Assembly (NCBI GenBank): GCA_002372935.1
Contig: DFJF01000015.1
Coordinates: forward strand, 1 to 25,779
Length of the DNA stretch: 25,779 nt
Reading direction: 5' to 3'
Source of the DNA: Clostridiales bacterium UBA3678
Lineage (GTDB): Bacteria; Bacillota; Clostridia; TANB77; CAG-508
In this document: positions 7,613 through 16,696 of the stretch, piece after piece
Layout: every line of letters starts with the position of its first letter
Position numbering within the stretch: the first letter of the stretch is position 1
Made by a program: the position numbers and the translations under genes
Notes under the pieces: generated by a model
Told to the model about the DNA's origin: nothing
The model's database searches: none
The model's input: the letters and a program-made list of their open reading frames with translations, nothing else

Positions 7613-9988
7613 CTATGTTCTTAATTTTGCTCCAAGTTTATTTTCCAAATCTTTTATTATTTTTTGGAAAGCATTATTTATTTCTTCATCTGTCAAAGTT
7701 GCATTCATTTTTCCAAAGTTTAATGAAAAAGCTATACTTTTCTTATTCTCTTCAATTCCTTTTCCCATATAAACATCAAAAACTTTTACATCATTTAATA
7801 TAGAACCAGCCGATTTTTTTATTTGCATAACAATTTTTTGTGCTTCAACATTTTTGTCAACTACAACTGCTAAATCTTTATCTACAGAAGGAAATTTTGA
7901 AATTTCTTTAAATTTCATTTTTCCAACTTTTTTGTCAAATAATTTTTCCAAATTAATTTCTAAAACATATACATCTTCACTGCAAATTGATGGATGAACT
8001 TTTCCAATACAACCTATAATGTCATTATTTAGAGATATTACAGCTGAAATACCAGGATGAAATTCTTTAGCTATTTTACTTGTATCTGCTATAAAGCTAT
8101 ATCTATTTTTATAACCTAAATAATCTAAAACCTCTTCTGCAACTCCTTTTATTGTATAGAAATCAACATTTGCTTTATTTTCAATTCCTAAAGAATACTC
8201 TCCTGACATTAAAATTCCTAAATGCTTTTCTTCAATAAATTTGTCTTCACTCTTGTAAAATGTTTTTGCTATTTCAAATATAGAAACATCTTTATTGTCT
8301 CTTGCTCTATTGTATTTATAAATGCTCATAAGTGATGGAATCATACTTGTTCTTAATGTACTTCTATCTTCTGACATTGGAGCCAATAATTTTATAGTTT
8401 CAACATCTTTATAATTAAATTCTTTTGCTTCATTTTCTCCAACTAAAACATATGACAAAGTTTCATTTAATCCTAATCCTATTAATTTATTTCTAAGTTC
8501 TCTATCTCTTCTGTCAAAAGATCCTTGTTTTAATGGTAATTCTGGCAAGATTCCTTCTATATTGTTTACTCCATATAAACGTCCAATTTCTTCATTTAGA
8601 TCTTCTTTTATTTCTATATCAATTCTACGTCTTGGAACCGAAACTATTGCTCCATCATCCGTATTTTCGTATGTAAATCCAAGTCTTCTAAATATGTCTA
8701 ATATTTCATTATCTGGAATATTTTGCCCTAAAACTTTATTTATCTCAGCAAATTTTACTTCTATTTTTTTGTCTTCTAAAATTGTTTTATCATATTTTAC
8801 TGTGCCACCAACAATTTCTGCATCTGCATATTTTTCAAGTAAATTGCATGCTCTATCTTGTGCCATATATGTTCTGTTTGGATCAAGACCTTTTTCAAAT
8901 CTATTGCTTGCTTCACTTCTAATTAACTCATTTGATGTTTTTCTAACTTTTACACCATCAAATATTGCAGATTCTATTATAATATTTTTGGTTTCTGGAG
9001 TAATTTCAGTATCTAAACCTCCCATAACTCCAGCAAGTCCTATAGCTTTTTTACCATCTGAAATAACTATATTTTCATCATGTAAAGTTCTTTCTATATT
9101 ATCTAATGTTGTTAATTTTTCTCCATTTTTTGCCATTCTAACTTCTATCATTCCATTTAATTTATCTGCATCATAAAAATGAAGTGGTTGACCTGTTTCA
9201 AGCATTACATAATTACTTATATCTACAACATTATTTATTGGTCTTATACCAGAAGCTATAAGTCTTGATTTTATAAATTGTGGGCTTTCTTTAATTTTTA
9301 CATTTTTAACTTTTTTTGCAAGAAAAATAGAACAATTATCTGTATTAACTTCTACTTTAAAACTATCATTTATATTCTCATTATTTTCTTTATGTGATAA
9401 ATCTATTTTCTTAACTGGCTTATCATATATTGCACCTAATTCATAAGCCATTCCTAAAATACTTAATAAATCTCCTCTATTTGCTGTAAGTTCAAAATCA
9501 ATTACTTCATCATCAAGCCCCATGTATTTAATTGGGTCTTCTCCAACTGGTGCATCAACTGGAAGTTCATGTATTCCTGTCTTATCAGCTTCATCAACAA
9601 ATTTGCTGTCTAATCCAAGTTCAAGCATTGAACAAAGCATTCCATTTGACTCTTGCCCTCTTATAACTCCTTTTTTTATTGTTTTATCTGGAAGTTTAGC
9701 TCCTGGAAGTGCAACAATAACTTTTAGTCCTTTTCTAACATTTGGGGCACCACAAACTATATCTAAAACTTCTTTTCCTATATTTACTTTACATACATGT
9801 AAATGGTCAGAATCAGGATGTTTTTCACATTCTATTACTTCACCAATTATTAAATTTGTAGCATTTATCAATTTACCCGCAGAATCATATTCACTACTTT
9901 TATTTGTCATATCCTCAGCTATTTTTTCAGCATTTAATTCTTCAGGCAAGTCTATATAATCTTTTACAAAATTCAAACTTAACTTCAT
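7613..9988 (-). CDS. pheT: Phenylalanine--tRNA ligase, beta subunit
   Basis: Beta subunit of the (alpha-beta)2 PheRS, 791 residues, close to the usual 790-810. Domains in order are an N-terminal tRNA-binding OB fold (about 40-150, with IIGEVIECEKHPDSDHLHVC), the B3/B4 editing region (about 210-385), B5 (about 400-475), the catalytic-like core (about 480-680) and a C-terminal ferredoxin-like anticodon-binding domain (about 700-791, beginning KFPSVDKDLAVVVD). AAAGGAA precedes the ATG. It lies 71 bases after pheS in the standard pheST order. Nothing looks truncated or shifted. Confidence 0.98.
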   Translation of the reverse strand: MKLSLNFVKDYIDLPEELNAEKIAEDMTNKSSEYDSAGKLINATNLIIGEVIECEKHPDSDHLHVCKVNIGKEVLDIVCGAPNVRKGLKVIVALPGAKLPDKTIKKGVIRGQESNGMLCSMLELGLDSKFVDEADKTGIHELPVDAPVGEDPIKYMGLDDEVIDFELTANRGDLLSILGMAYELGAIYDKPVKKIDLSHKENNENINDSFKVEVNTDNCSIFLAKKVKNVKIKESPQFIKSRLIASGIRPINNVVDISNYVMLETGQPLHFYDADKLNGMIEVRMAKNGEKLTTLDNIERTLHDENIVISDGKKAIGLAGVMGGLDTEITPETKNIIIESAIFDGVKVRKTSNELIRSEASNRFEKGLDPNRTYMAQDRACNLLEKYADAEIVGGTVKYDKTILEDKKIEVKFAEINKVLGQNIPDNEILDIFRRLGFTYENTDDGAIVSVPRRRIDIEIKEDLNEEIGRLYGVNNIEGILPELPLKQGSFDRRDRELRNKLIGLGLNETLSYVLVGENEAKEFNYKDVETIKLLAPMSEDRSTLRTSMIPSLMSIYKYNRARDNKDVSIFEIAKTFYKSEDKFIEEKHLGILMSGEYSLGIENKANVDFYTIKGVAEEVLDYLGYKNRYSFIADTSKIAKEFHPGISAVISLNNDIIGCIGKVHPSICSEDVYVLEINLEKLFDKKVGKMKFKEISKFPSVDKDLAVVVDKNVEAQKIVMQIKKSAGSILNDVKVFDVYMGKGIEENKKSIAFSLNFGKMNATLTDEEINNAFQKIIKDLENKLGAKLRT

Positions 9989-10059
9989 AATCTAATTCCT
10001 TTCTACTTTCCTTCATTATGATTTTAAATATATTGTATTTTCAAATAGGCATAAGTTAC

Positions 10060-11097
10060 TTATATATCCATTTGGTCAAATTGTTTTAAAAACCTAACAT
10101 CATTCCTATATAAATATCTCATATCTGTAATTCCATATTTAAACATTGCAAGTCTGTCAAGTCCTGTACCAAATGCAAATCCACCATATTCTTCTGGATT
10201 ATATCCATTCATTTTCAATACATTTGGATGTACCATTCCGGCTCCTAAAAGCTCAATCCAACCTGTTTGTTTACAAAGATTGCAACCGCTTCCACCACAT
10301 TTAAAACATGATACATCAACTTCATAACTTGGCTCTGTAAAAGGGAAATAACTTGGTCTAAATCTTAATTTTGTTTTTTCTCCAAGCATTTTCTTCATAA
10401 AAACTTCCAATGTTCCTTTTAAATGTGCAAGTGTAATGTCTTTATCAATAACTAATCCTTCTACTTGGTTAAATTGATGTGAATGTGTTGCATCATCTTC
10501 TTTTCTATATGTTTTTCCTGGACATATCATTCTTATTGGACCTTTGTCTTGATTAGCTACCATGACTCTGGCTTGTACTGCAGAAGTTTGAGTCCTTAAT
10601 AGTTCTTCTGATGTTATATAAAAACTATCTTGCATATCTCTTGCCGGATGTCCTTTTGGTAAATTTAATCTTTCAAAACAAAATTCATCTGTTTCAAGTT
10701 CTGGCCCATCTATAACATCATATCCCATAGATACAAATAAATCTTCTATTTCTTCAATTACTCTATTTAATGGATGTTTACTTCCTCTAATAAATTTGTT
10801 TGATGGAAGTGTAACATCTATTTTTTCTTCTTCCAATTTTCGTTTTAATTCTAGTTCTGCAAATTCTTTTCCTTTTTTGCTAATTAAGTTTTCCAAATTA
10901 TCTCTTACTTTATTTACAATTCCACCAATTATTGGTCTTTGTTCTTTACTTAAGTCTTTCATTCCTCTAAGAACTGCAGTCAATTCACCTTTTTTTCCTA
11001 AATATTTTACTTTAATATCATTTAGTTCTTTTTCATTACTTGCATTTAAAATTTCTTTAATAGAGATTTCTTCAATATTTTTTATTTGCTCTTCCAT
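10060..11097 (-). CDS. pheS: Phenylalanine--tRNA ligase, alpha subunit
   Basis: Catalytic subunit of PheRS, 345 residues, normal length. An N-terminal coiled-coil arm that contacts tRNA (about 1-90) is followed by the class II core. It shows HPARDMQDSFYI, the acceptor loop around DDATHSHQFNQVEGL, the conserved cysteine-rich segment CFKCGGSGCNLCKQTGW (about 265-281) and motif 3, FGTGLDRLAMFKYGI. The start has AAAGGAG eight bases upstream. It is only 12 bases from aspS and must share its transcript. No T-box can fit in that gap. Confidence 0.98.
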   Translation of the reverse strand: MEEQIKNIEEISIKEILNASNEKELNDIKVKYLGKKGELTAVLRGMKDLSKEQRPIIGGIVNKVRDNLENLISKKGKEFAELELKRKLEEEKIDVTLPSNKFIRGSKHPLNRVIEEIEDLFVSMGYDVIDGPELETDEFCFERLNLPKGHPARDMQDSFYITSEELLRTQTSAVQARVMVANQDKGPIRMICPGKTYRKEDDATHSHQFNQVEGLVIDKDITLAHLKGTLEVFMKKMLGEKTKLRFRPSYFPFTEPSYEVDVSCFKCGGSGCNLCKQTGWIELLGAGMVHPNVLKMNGYNPEEYGGFAFGTGLDRLAMFKYGITDMRYLYRNDVRFLKQFDQMDI

Positions 11098-11109
11098 GTC
11101 TTCACTCCT

Positions 11110-12855
11110 TTATAAATCTAATTTAATATGTACATCTTTTAACTGTCCTTCACTAACATTTGAAGGTGCATGCATTAACAAATCTCTTGCCTTCTTGTTT
11201 TTTGGAAATGCTATTACTTCTCTTATATTTTGTGAATCTGCTATAAGCATAACCATTCTGTCTACTCCAGGTGCTGCTCCTGCATGTGGAGGAGTACCAT
11301 ATTGAAACGCATTATATAACGCTCCAAATCTATTTTTTACATCTTCTTCTTTATAACCTGCAATTTCAAAAGCTTTTACCATTATTTCTGGATTGTGATT
11401 TCTAACTGCTCCTGAAGCCATTTCATACCCATTACACACTAAGTCAAATTGATATGCTAAAATATCTAATGGATCTTTTGTATTTAATGCATCCAAACCT
11501 CCCTGTGGCATTGAAAACGGATTATGATTAAAATCTATTGTTCCTTCATCTGTTAATTCATACATTGGAAAATCAACAATAAAGCAGAATCTATAAACAT
11601 TTTTTTCTAATAAATCTAATCTTTTACCAAGCTCAATTCTAATAAGTCCAGCAATTTTTTGAGCTTTTTCTAATTTTTCATCTGCTACAAAAAATATTGC
11701 AGAATTTTCAGTAGCTCCAAATTCTTCTATTAATTTTGTTTTAATTTCATCATTAATAAATTTCGCAATTCCGCCTTCTACATTTTGCTCTGAATTTATT
11801 TTTGTCCAAGCCAATCCATTTGCACCTACTTCATCTGATTTTGCAAAATCTGTCATTTTATCAAAGAATTTTCTTCCTTGTTCTGCACCATTTTTTACAA
11901 TTATTGCTTTTACAACTTTGCCTTTAAATGCATTAAATTCTGAATTTTTAAATAATTCTGATACATCTTGAATAATAAGTGGATTTCTTAAATCTGGTTT
12001 ATCTATACCATATTTCTCCATTGCTTCTCTATATGGTATTCTAATAAATGGTCCTTCATCTACTTTCCAATTTGTAAAATGTTTAAATGTAGCAGGTATT
12101 ACTGTTTCCATTATTTTTAATACATCATCTTGAGTTGCAAAAGCCATTTCATAGTCTAATTGATAAAACTCTCCTGGTGCTCTATCTGCTCTTGGATCTT
12201 CATCTCTAAAGCATGGTGCAATTTGAAAATACTTATTAAAACCTGATACCATTAATAATTGCTTAAATTGTTGTGGAGCTTGTGGTAATGCATAAAACTC
12301 TCCAGGATTTAATCTACTTGGTACTAAATAATCTCTTGCCCCTTCTGGTGAAGAATTTGCAAGTATAGGTGTTTGTATTTCTGGAAATCCTAATTCTTCC
12401 ATTCTGTCTCTCAAAAATTTTAATATTTTTGAACGAAGCAAAATATTGTTATGTAATTTTTCATTTCTTAAATCCAAAAATCTATATTCAAGTCTTAAAT
12501 CTTCTCTTGTTTCTTGTTCTACATTTATTTCAAAAGGTAAAACATTTTTACATTTTCCCAATATTTCTATAGAATTTGCAATAACTTCAATATCTCCTGT
12601 AGGAATTTTTGAATTTTTACTTGCTCTTTCCACAACTTTTCCACTAATGTGAATACAGCTTTCTGTTGGTATTTCTTTCATTTGATTTTGCAATTCTTCA
12701 TTATTTAAAACTATTTGTGTGATTCCATCTTGATCTCTTAAATCAACAAAAACCATGCCACCTAAATTTCTTTTTTTTTGTATCCATCCTGCAAGTTCTA
12801 CTGTTTCGCCAACATTTTCTATTCTTAGTTCTCCTAAATTTTTAGTTCTATACAT
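11110..12855 (-). CDS. aspS: Aspartate--tRNA ligase, bacterial type with GAD domain
   Basis: Class IIb synthetase of 581 residues. An N-terminal OB fold (about 1-105) is followed by the catalytic core, interrupted by the bacterial GAD insertion (about 280-410), with motif 3 in GAAPGVDRMVMLIADSQNIRE. The frame opens six codons earlier, but the upstream AAGAGGTG is the ribosome binding site for MYRTKNLGEL, so I start at 12855. Several diagnostic motifs, such as RADRAPGEFYQLD and FNHNPFSMPQGG, differ from the E. coli and Bacillus forms (RADRQPEFTQID, HHPF.MP) and resemble those I remember from alphaproteobacteria. With asnS next door it is probably discriminating. It lies 21 bases after dusB. 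Confidence 0.97.
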   Translation of the reverse strand: MYRTKNLGELRIENVGETVELAGWIQKKRNLGGMVFVDLRDQDGITQIVLNNEELQNQMKEIPTESCIHISGKVVERASKNSKIPTGDIEVIANSIEILGKCKNVLPFEINVEQETREDLRLEYRFLDLRNEKLHNNILLRSKILKFLRDRMEELGFPEIQTPILANSSPEGARDYLVPSRLNPGEFYALPQAPQQFKQLLMVSGFNKYFQIAPCFRDEDPRADRAPGEFYQLDYEMAFATQDDVLKIMETVIPATFKHFTNWKVDEGPFIRIPYREAMEKYGIDKPDLRNPLIIQDVSELFKNSEFNAFKGKVVKAIIVKNGAEQGRKFFDKMTDFAKSDEVGANGLAWTKINSEQNVEGGIAKFINDEIKTKLIEEFGATENSAIFFVADEKLEKAQKIAGLIRIELGKRLDLLEKNVYRFCFIVDFPMYELTDEGTIDFNHNPFSMPQGGLDALNTKDPLDILAYQFDLVCNGYEMASGAVRNHNPEIMVKAFEIAGYKEEDVKNRFGALYNAFQYGTPPHAGAAPGVDRMVMLIADSQNIREVIAFPKNKKARDLLMHAPSNVSEGQLKDVHIKLDL

Positions 12856-12870
12856 TTTCTTACACCTCTT
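12856..12870 (-). promoter_or_regulatory. Ribosome binding site that fixes the aspS start
   Basis: On the minus strand AAGAGGTG precedes the ATG at 12855 by seven bases. The upstream in-frame ATG at 12873 would place this site inside the coding region, so that start is unlikely. Confidence 0.8.
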
Positions 12871-12876
12871 CATTTT

Positions 12877-13845
12877 TTATACAAAATATTCATTAATACA
12901 TTCAATTACATCTTTCGATTTTTCTAAAGTATTTATTTTCTTTCTAAATTCACTAGCCTTTCCTAGCCCTTTAGAATAATATGCCAAATGTTTTCTAAAT
13001 TCTCTTATTCCTGTGTACTCACCTTTTTCTTGTAACTCTAATAAAAAATGCTCAGTTATTATCTTTCTTTTTTCATTTAATGACATATTTGGCAATTTAT
13101 TTTCTGTTTTTAAATAATACTTTACTCTTTCAAATATCCATGGATTTCCTATGGCTCCCCTTCCTATCATAATTCCATCTACATTAGTTTTTTTAAACAT
13201 ATTTTCTGCTGATTCTTCATCTATAATATCACCATTTCCTATAACTGGGATCTTCACATTTTCTTTTACTTTTGCTATTTCTTCTAAATCTGATTTTCCA
13301 GAATAGAATTCGCTTCTAGTTCTTCCATGAACAGTTATCATGCTAATTCCAACTTGTTCTGCAATTTTTGCAATTTCCGTTGCAACTATATTTTCTTTGT
13401 CCCATCCTAGCCTTATTTTCAAACTAACTGGTACAGTAGAATTTTTCACTACTGCATCTATTATTTCTCCTGCATGATCCAGATTTTTTAATAAACTACT
13501 TCCATCTCCATTTTTTGTAACTTTTGGAGCAGGGCAACCCATATTTATATCAACAACATCTGCTATATTAGAAACATATTTACTTGCATAACTCATTGCC
13601 TCAATTTCACTTCCAAATATTTGAATTGCAATAGGTCTTTTCTCATTTGTAATATTCATTAATTTTTTAGTTTTTTCATCATTATATAAAATTGCTTTAC
13701 TACTTACCATTTCTGTTGTTGTAATACCTGGGTTAAACCTTTCGCAAATTAATCTAAATGGCAGGTCTGTAATACCTGCCATTGGTGCTAATAATATATT
13801 ATTTTCTAATTTTAAATTTCCAATATTAAGTTCATGCAAATACAT
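12877..13845 (-). CDS. dusB: tRNA-dihydrouridine synthase, DusB type
   Basis: FMN-dependent enzyme of 322 residues that reduces uridines in the tRNA D-loop. The TIM-barrel core starts with NNILLAPMAGITDLPFR, which binds FMN, and carries the catalytic cysteine in DINMGCPAPKVTKNGDGSSL. HGRTRSEFYSGK and GRGAIGNPWIF add further FMN and phosphate contacts. The C-terminal helical domain contacts tRNA. The DusB assignment rests on length and motif style. In Bacillus dusB often sits near lysS; here it lies between rodA and aspS, 54 bases after rodA. The start has an AGGTGATAAG site. Confidence 0.93.
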   Translation of the reverse strand: MYLHELNIGNLKLENNILLAPMAGITDLPFRLICERFNPGITTTEMVSSKAILYNDEKTKKLMNITNEKRPIAIQIFGSEIEAMSYASKYVSNIADVVDINMGCPAPKVTKNGDGSSLLKNLDHAGEIIDAVVKNSTVPVSLKIRLGWDKENIVATEIAKIAEQVGISMITVHGRTRSEFYSGKSDLEEIAKVKENVKIPVIGNGDIIDEESAENMFKKTNVDGIMIGRGAIGNPWIFERVKYYLKTENKLPNMSLNEKRKIITEHFLLELQEKGEYTGIREFRKHLAYYSKGLGKASEFRKKINTLEKSKDVIECINEYFV

Positions 13846-13899
13846 CTTATCACCTATCTAATATTTATTACATTTATTTGTTATAATTTTAAATATATT

Positions 13900-15006
13900 T
13901 TATTTTAAATATATAGTTTTCTTTCTATTGGCACTAATATTTAACAATATTCCTACATATAAAAAACTGGTTAGCATTGAACTACCACCATAACTAACAA
14001 ATAATAATGGAACACCTGTAATTGGAAGTAGTCCCATAGTCATTCCAACATTTTCTGTCATATGGAAAAAGAAAACTCCTGCAACACCTGCAGCTATATA
14101 ACTTCCATAATCATCTTTTGCGGTTTTAGCAACATATAAAACTTTATTTATAAAAAAAACATAAGCTATAACTACAACTGCAGAAACAATAAATCCCATT
14201 TCTTCTCCTATTACAGAAAATATAAAATCTGTAGTTTTTGGAGATAAATATCCTAATTGTGTCTGATTTCCATTTAGCAATCCCATTCCTGTAAGTTCTC
14301 CAGATCCTATTGCAAGTTTTGATTGAATAATATTATATCCTGAACCTCTTGGATCTGATTCTGGATTTAAAAATACATCTATTCTTGCTTTTGCGTGTTC
14401 TGGCAGTACAAACTGATACATTAGAGGAATTCCAACTACTACACATATAGTGGCAATAATAATATATTTTTTATCTATACCTGCTACAAATAAAACCATA
14501 ATTAATGCAAAAACATAAGCCATTGCAGTTCCAAAATCTGGTTGCAAAATAATAAGTAATACAGGTAGTGCAACAACTGCTAAAACAATAGCTAGTTTCC
14601 ATATTTTATTTATTTCTTCTTTTCCGCTTACTTGTACCCATGTAACAACATAAGCTAAAAATAAAATAACGGAAAATTTGGCTATTTCAGCAGGTTGTAT
14701 TGATACAGGTCCTATATTAAACCAACTACTTGCACCATTTCTTGATTTTGTAAATAAAACAGCTATTAGTAATAATATTGACAGTCCATATAAAATTGGC
14801 GAAATTTTTACTAATACTTTGTAATCCACAAATGAAACTATAACCATGAATACAATACTAACAATAAACCAAGTTATTTGTTTTTTTAACTCATCACCAT
14901 TATTAGATTGTGTAGCAGAATAAAGTGCTACAAAACCAACTGCACATAAACCTATTGCTAAAATTAATATCCACCATTCTACATTTTTTAATTTTTTACT
15001 ATTCAT
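13900..15006 (-). CDS. rodA: RodA-type SEDS peptidoglycan polymerase
   Basis: Polytopic membrane protein of 368 residues with about ten helices, of the FtsW/RodA/SpoVE (SEDS) family, which polymerises glycan strands from lipid II. Visible signatures are SWFNIGPVSIQPAEIAKF, LQPDFGTAMAYV, a loop with GSGYNIIQSKLAIGSGELTG and TDFIFSVIGEEMGF, and GLLPITGVPLLFVSYGGSS near the C-terminus. The PESDP.GSGYNIIQSK form favours RodA (elongation) over FtsW. A GTG at 15012 would overlap the minE stop by four bases, but the AGAGAG site fits the ATG at 15006 better. Position after minDE matches many Clostridia. Confidence 0.92.
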   Translation of the reverse strand: MNSKKLKNVEWWILILAIGLCAVGFVALYSATQSNNGDELKKQITWFIVSIVFMVIVSFVDYKVLVKISPILYGLSILLLIAVLFTKSRNGASSWFNIGPVSIQPAEIAKFSVILFLAYVVTWVQVSGKEEINKIWKLAIVLAVVALPVLLIILQPDFGTAMAYVFALIMVLFVAGIDKKYIIIATICVVVGIPLMYQFVLPEHAKARIDVFLNPESDPRGSGYNIIQSKLAIGSGELTGMGLLNGNQTQLGYLSPKTTDFIFSVIGEEMGFIVSAVVVIAYVFFINKVLYVAKTAKDDYGSYIAAGVAGVFFFHMTENVGMTMGLLPITGVPLLFVSYGGSSMLTSFLYVGILLNISANRKKTIYLK

Positions 15007-15008
15007 TT

Positions 15009-15677
15009 TCACTCTCTTTTATTTTTTCTTTTTTGATTTTTGTTTTGACTTTTTATTTTCTTTTGAATATTTTCTGTTTTATTCTGAACCTCAGATTCTT
15101 CTTTATCATTTCCCTCATTATTACTTTCAGAATTATTATTATTTTTTTCCTTTTCTTGAGATTCACCTTTTACATCTTTTTCTTTTTCATTCTGAGTTTT
15201 AATTTTCTCATTGTTTTTTTCTTTATTCTGAGTTTCATTTTTTTCTTCTTCAACAATTTTTATAGCTTCTTCTATTTTTTTATCTTCTTCTTCTATTGTT
15301 GTCTGATCTACTTCTAAAGCTTCTTTTGTTTTTTCTTGTGTTTCTTTGTTTATTTGTTCTTCCATTTTCATTTTTTTATTTTCATCTTTTATATTTAAAA
15401 TTGGGATATTTGCATACAATGCTGGGGCTCCCTGTGTTCCATCATCATTTGTCTGATTTGTAAGACGAACATCCATTGTTGACTCATCTATATCTATATA
15501 TTTTTTTATTACTTCAATTATTTCTTGCCTCATTAAATCTAAAAAGTCCGCAGAAACATTAGCTCTATCTTGCATTAAAACCAAATGTAATCTTTCTTTT
15601 GCAGTATCTTTTGAACTCTCACATAATGTTTCTCTTTTATTTTCTTTCTTAAAAAGTTTAAATAAATTTTCAAACAT
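15009..15677 (-). CDS. minE: MinE topological specificity factor with a long low-complexity tail
   Basis: Residues 1-97 are a normal MinE. A short amphipathic start (FENLFKLF) binds membrane, then comes the MinD-contact helix region (AKERLHLVLMQDRANVSADF) and the dimerising beta domain ending in YANIPIL. MinE stimulates MinD ATPase to move the division inhibitor off midcell. MinE is usually about 85-95 residues; here about 125 extra residues follow, rich in K, E, N and Q and probably disordered, ending in a basic stretch KSQNKNQKRKNKRE. The tail is in one open frame with no sign of a frameshift. A perfect GGAGGT site precedes the start. The stop lies two bases before rodA. Confidence 0.9.
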   Translation of the reverse strand: MFENLFKLFKKENKRETLCESSKDTAKERLHLVLMQDRANVSADFLDLMRQEIIEVIKKYIDIDESTMDVRLTNQTNDDGTQGAPALYANIPILNIKDENKKMKMEEQINKETQEKTKEALEVDQTTIEEEDKKIEEAIKIVEEEKNETQNKEKNNEKIKTQNEKEKDVKGESQEKEKNNNNSESNNEGNDKEESEVQNKTENIQKKIKSQNKNQKRKNKRE

Positions 15678-15712
15678 TTATCTACCTCCATATCTCTAGA
15701 GGTTTTAACCTC
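15678..15712 (-). promoter_or_regulatory. Candidate anti-/anti-anti-Shine-Dalgarno leader of minE
   Basis: On the minus strand GAGGTTAAAACCTC is followed 10 bases later by GGAGGT, the minE ribosome binding site. The middle ACCTC can pair either with the first GAGGT or with the ribosome binding site, giving two exclusive hairpins of about five base pairs. Seen by eye only; stability not computed. Confidence 0.3.
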
Positions 15713-15755
15713 ATGATTTGTTTTTTAATTTTATAAATAATAAAATTCTTTAGTT

Positions 15756-16547
15756 TTACTTTCTAAATATACTTTTAATTTTTTGCCAGAAACTTTGTTC
15801 TCTGCCAGGTATAGTTACTTCTATATCTTCTCCAAGAACTCTTTTTGCTATTTCTAAATATGCTTTTCCTGATGGAGCTCTCTTATTTTGTATGACTGGT
15901 TCTCCTTTATTTGTTTGGGTTATTATATATTCATCGTCTGGAACAACACCGATTAAGTCTATTGACAATAAATCTACAATATCATCAACATCCATCATTT
16001 CTCCTCTTTTTACCATATTAGGTCTAATTCTATTTATTACAAGCTCTGGATTTTTTATTTCTGCAGATTCTAATAGTCCTATTATTCTATCTGCATCTCT
16101 TATTGATGATATCTCTGCTGTCGTAACCACTATTGCTCTATCTGCTCCTGCAATAGCATTTTTAAATCCTTGTTCAATTCCTGCTGGGCAATCTACAAGT
16201 ATATAGTCAAATTCTTCTTTTAGTTTTGTTGTAAGTTCTTTCATTTGTTCTTCATTTACTGCTGATTTATCTCTTGTTTGTGCGGCTGGTAACAAATATA
16301 ATTCTTTAAATCTTTTATCTTTTATTAGTGCTTGTCTTAATTTGCATTTTCCTTCAACAACATCTACTATGTCATAAACAATTCTATTTTCTAAACCCAT
16401 AACTACATCTAAGTTTCTAAGTCCTATATCCGTATCTATTAAAGCTACTTTCTTTCCTTCTAATGCTAAACTTGATCCTAAATTTGCTGTTGTTGTTGTT
16501 TTTCCTACCCCGCCTTTTCCTGATGTTATAACTATAACTTCTCCCAT
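15756..16547 (-). CDS. minD: Septum site-determining ATPase MinD
   Basis: ParA/MinD-family ATPase of 263 residues, normal length. It has the deviant Walker A KGGVGKTT (11-18) with the signature lysine, a switch I region around DTDIGLRNLDV and Walker B-like DYILVDCPAGIEQGF. It ends in an amphipathic membrane-targeting helix SFWQKIKSIFRK. It binds membrane as an ATP dimer, recruits MinC and is released by MinE. GGAGG precedes the ATG. It is the first gene of its operon, behind a good promoter. The usual upstream partner minC is not in this window. Confidence 0.98.
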   Translation of the reverse strand: MGEVIVITSGKGGVGKTTTTANLGSSLALEGKKVALIDTDIGLRNLDVVMGLENRIVYDIVDVVEGKCKLRQALIKDKRFKELYLLPAAQTRDKSAVNEEQMKELTTKLKEEFDYILVDCPAGIEQGFKNAIAGADRAIVVTTAEISSIRDADRIIGLLESAEIKNPELVINRIRPNMVKRGEMMDVDDIVDLLSIDLIGVVPDDEYIITQTNKGEPVIQNKRAPSGKAYLEIAKRVLGEDIEVTIPGREQSFWQKIKSIFRK

Positions 16548-16585
16548 TATTTTTCCTCCTTAGGATTTTGAAAAATTCTTATAAT

Positions 16586-16614
16586 ATAATATAATGAAAT
16601 CTTTAAAAAGTCAA
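16586..16614 (-). promoter_or_regulatory. Sigma-A promoter of the minD-minE-rodA run
   Basis: On the minus strand TTGACT (16609-16614), a 17-base spacer and TATTAT (16586-16591) lie about 40 bases before the minD start codon. Confidence 0.75.
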
Positions 16615-16667
16615 TGATATTTACATAAAAAACGCAATTTTCTGCAAAAAAATATTAAAATTTTCTC

Positions 16668-16696
16668 TTGAATTTTTTTTGTATAAACTATATAAT
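16668..16696 (+). promoter_or_regulatory. Sigma-A promoter of the thymidylate-kinase-like gene
   Basis: TTGAAT (16668-16673), a 17-base spacer and a perfect TATAAT (16691-16696) point to the plus-strand gene starting at 16758. The 210-base gap thus holds two divergent promoters. Confidence 0.75.

Noticed and set aside
8562..9176. Plus-strand open frame of 204 codons opposite pheT
   Set aside because: It is a mirror of a certain pheT gene. It has no ribosome binding site and its product is serine/isoleucine-rich, as expected from the reverse of an AT-rich gene. The same holds for 9522-9959 and for 10796-11305.
12856..12873. Six-codon longer N-terminus for aspS
   Set aside because: The extension consists of the ribosome binding site of the ATG at 12855.
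14925..15317. Plus-strand open frame of 130 codons, almost all F, I and L, opposite the minE tail
   Set aside because: It is the reverse reading of A-rich K/E/N codons and has no ribosome binding site or promoter.
15009..15390. Frameshift or gene fusion as the cause of the long MinE tail
   Set aside because: The frame is open throughout, no second domain can be recognised, and the next gene starts in its usual place with its own site.
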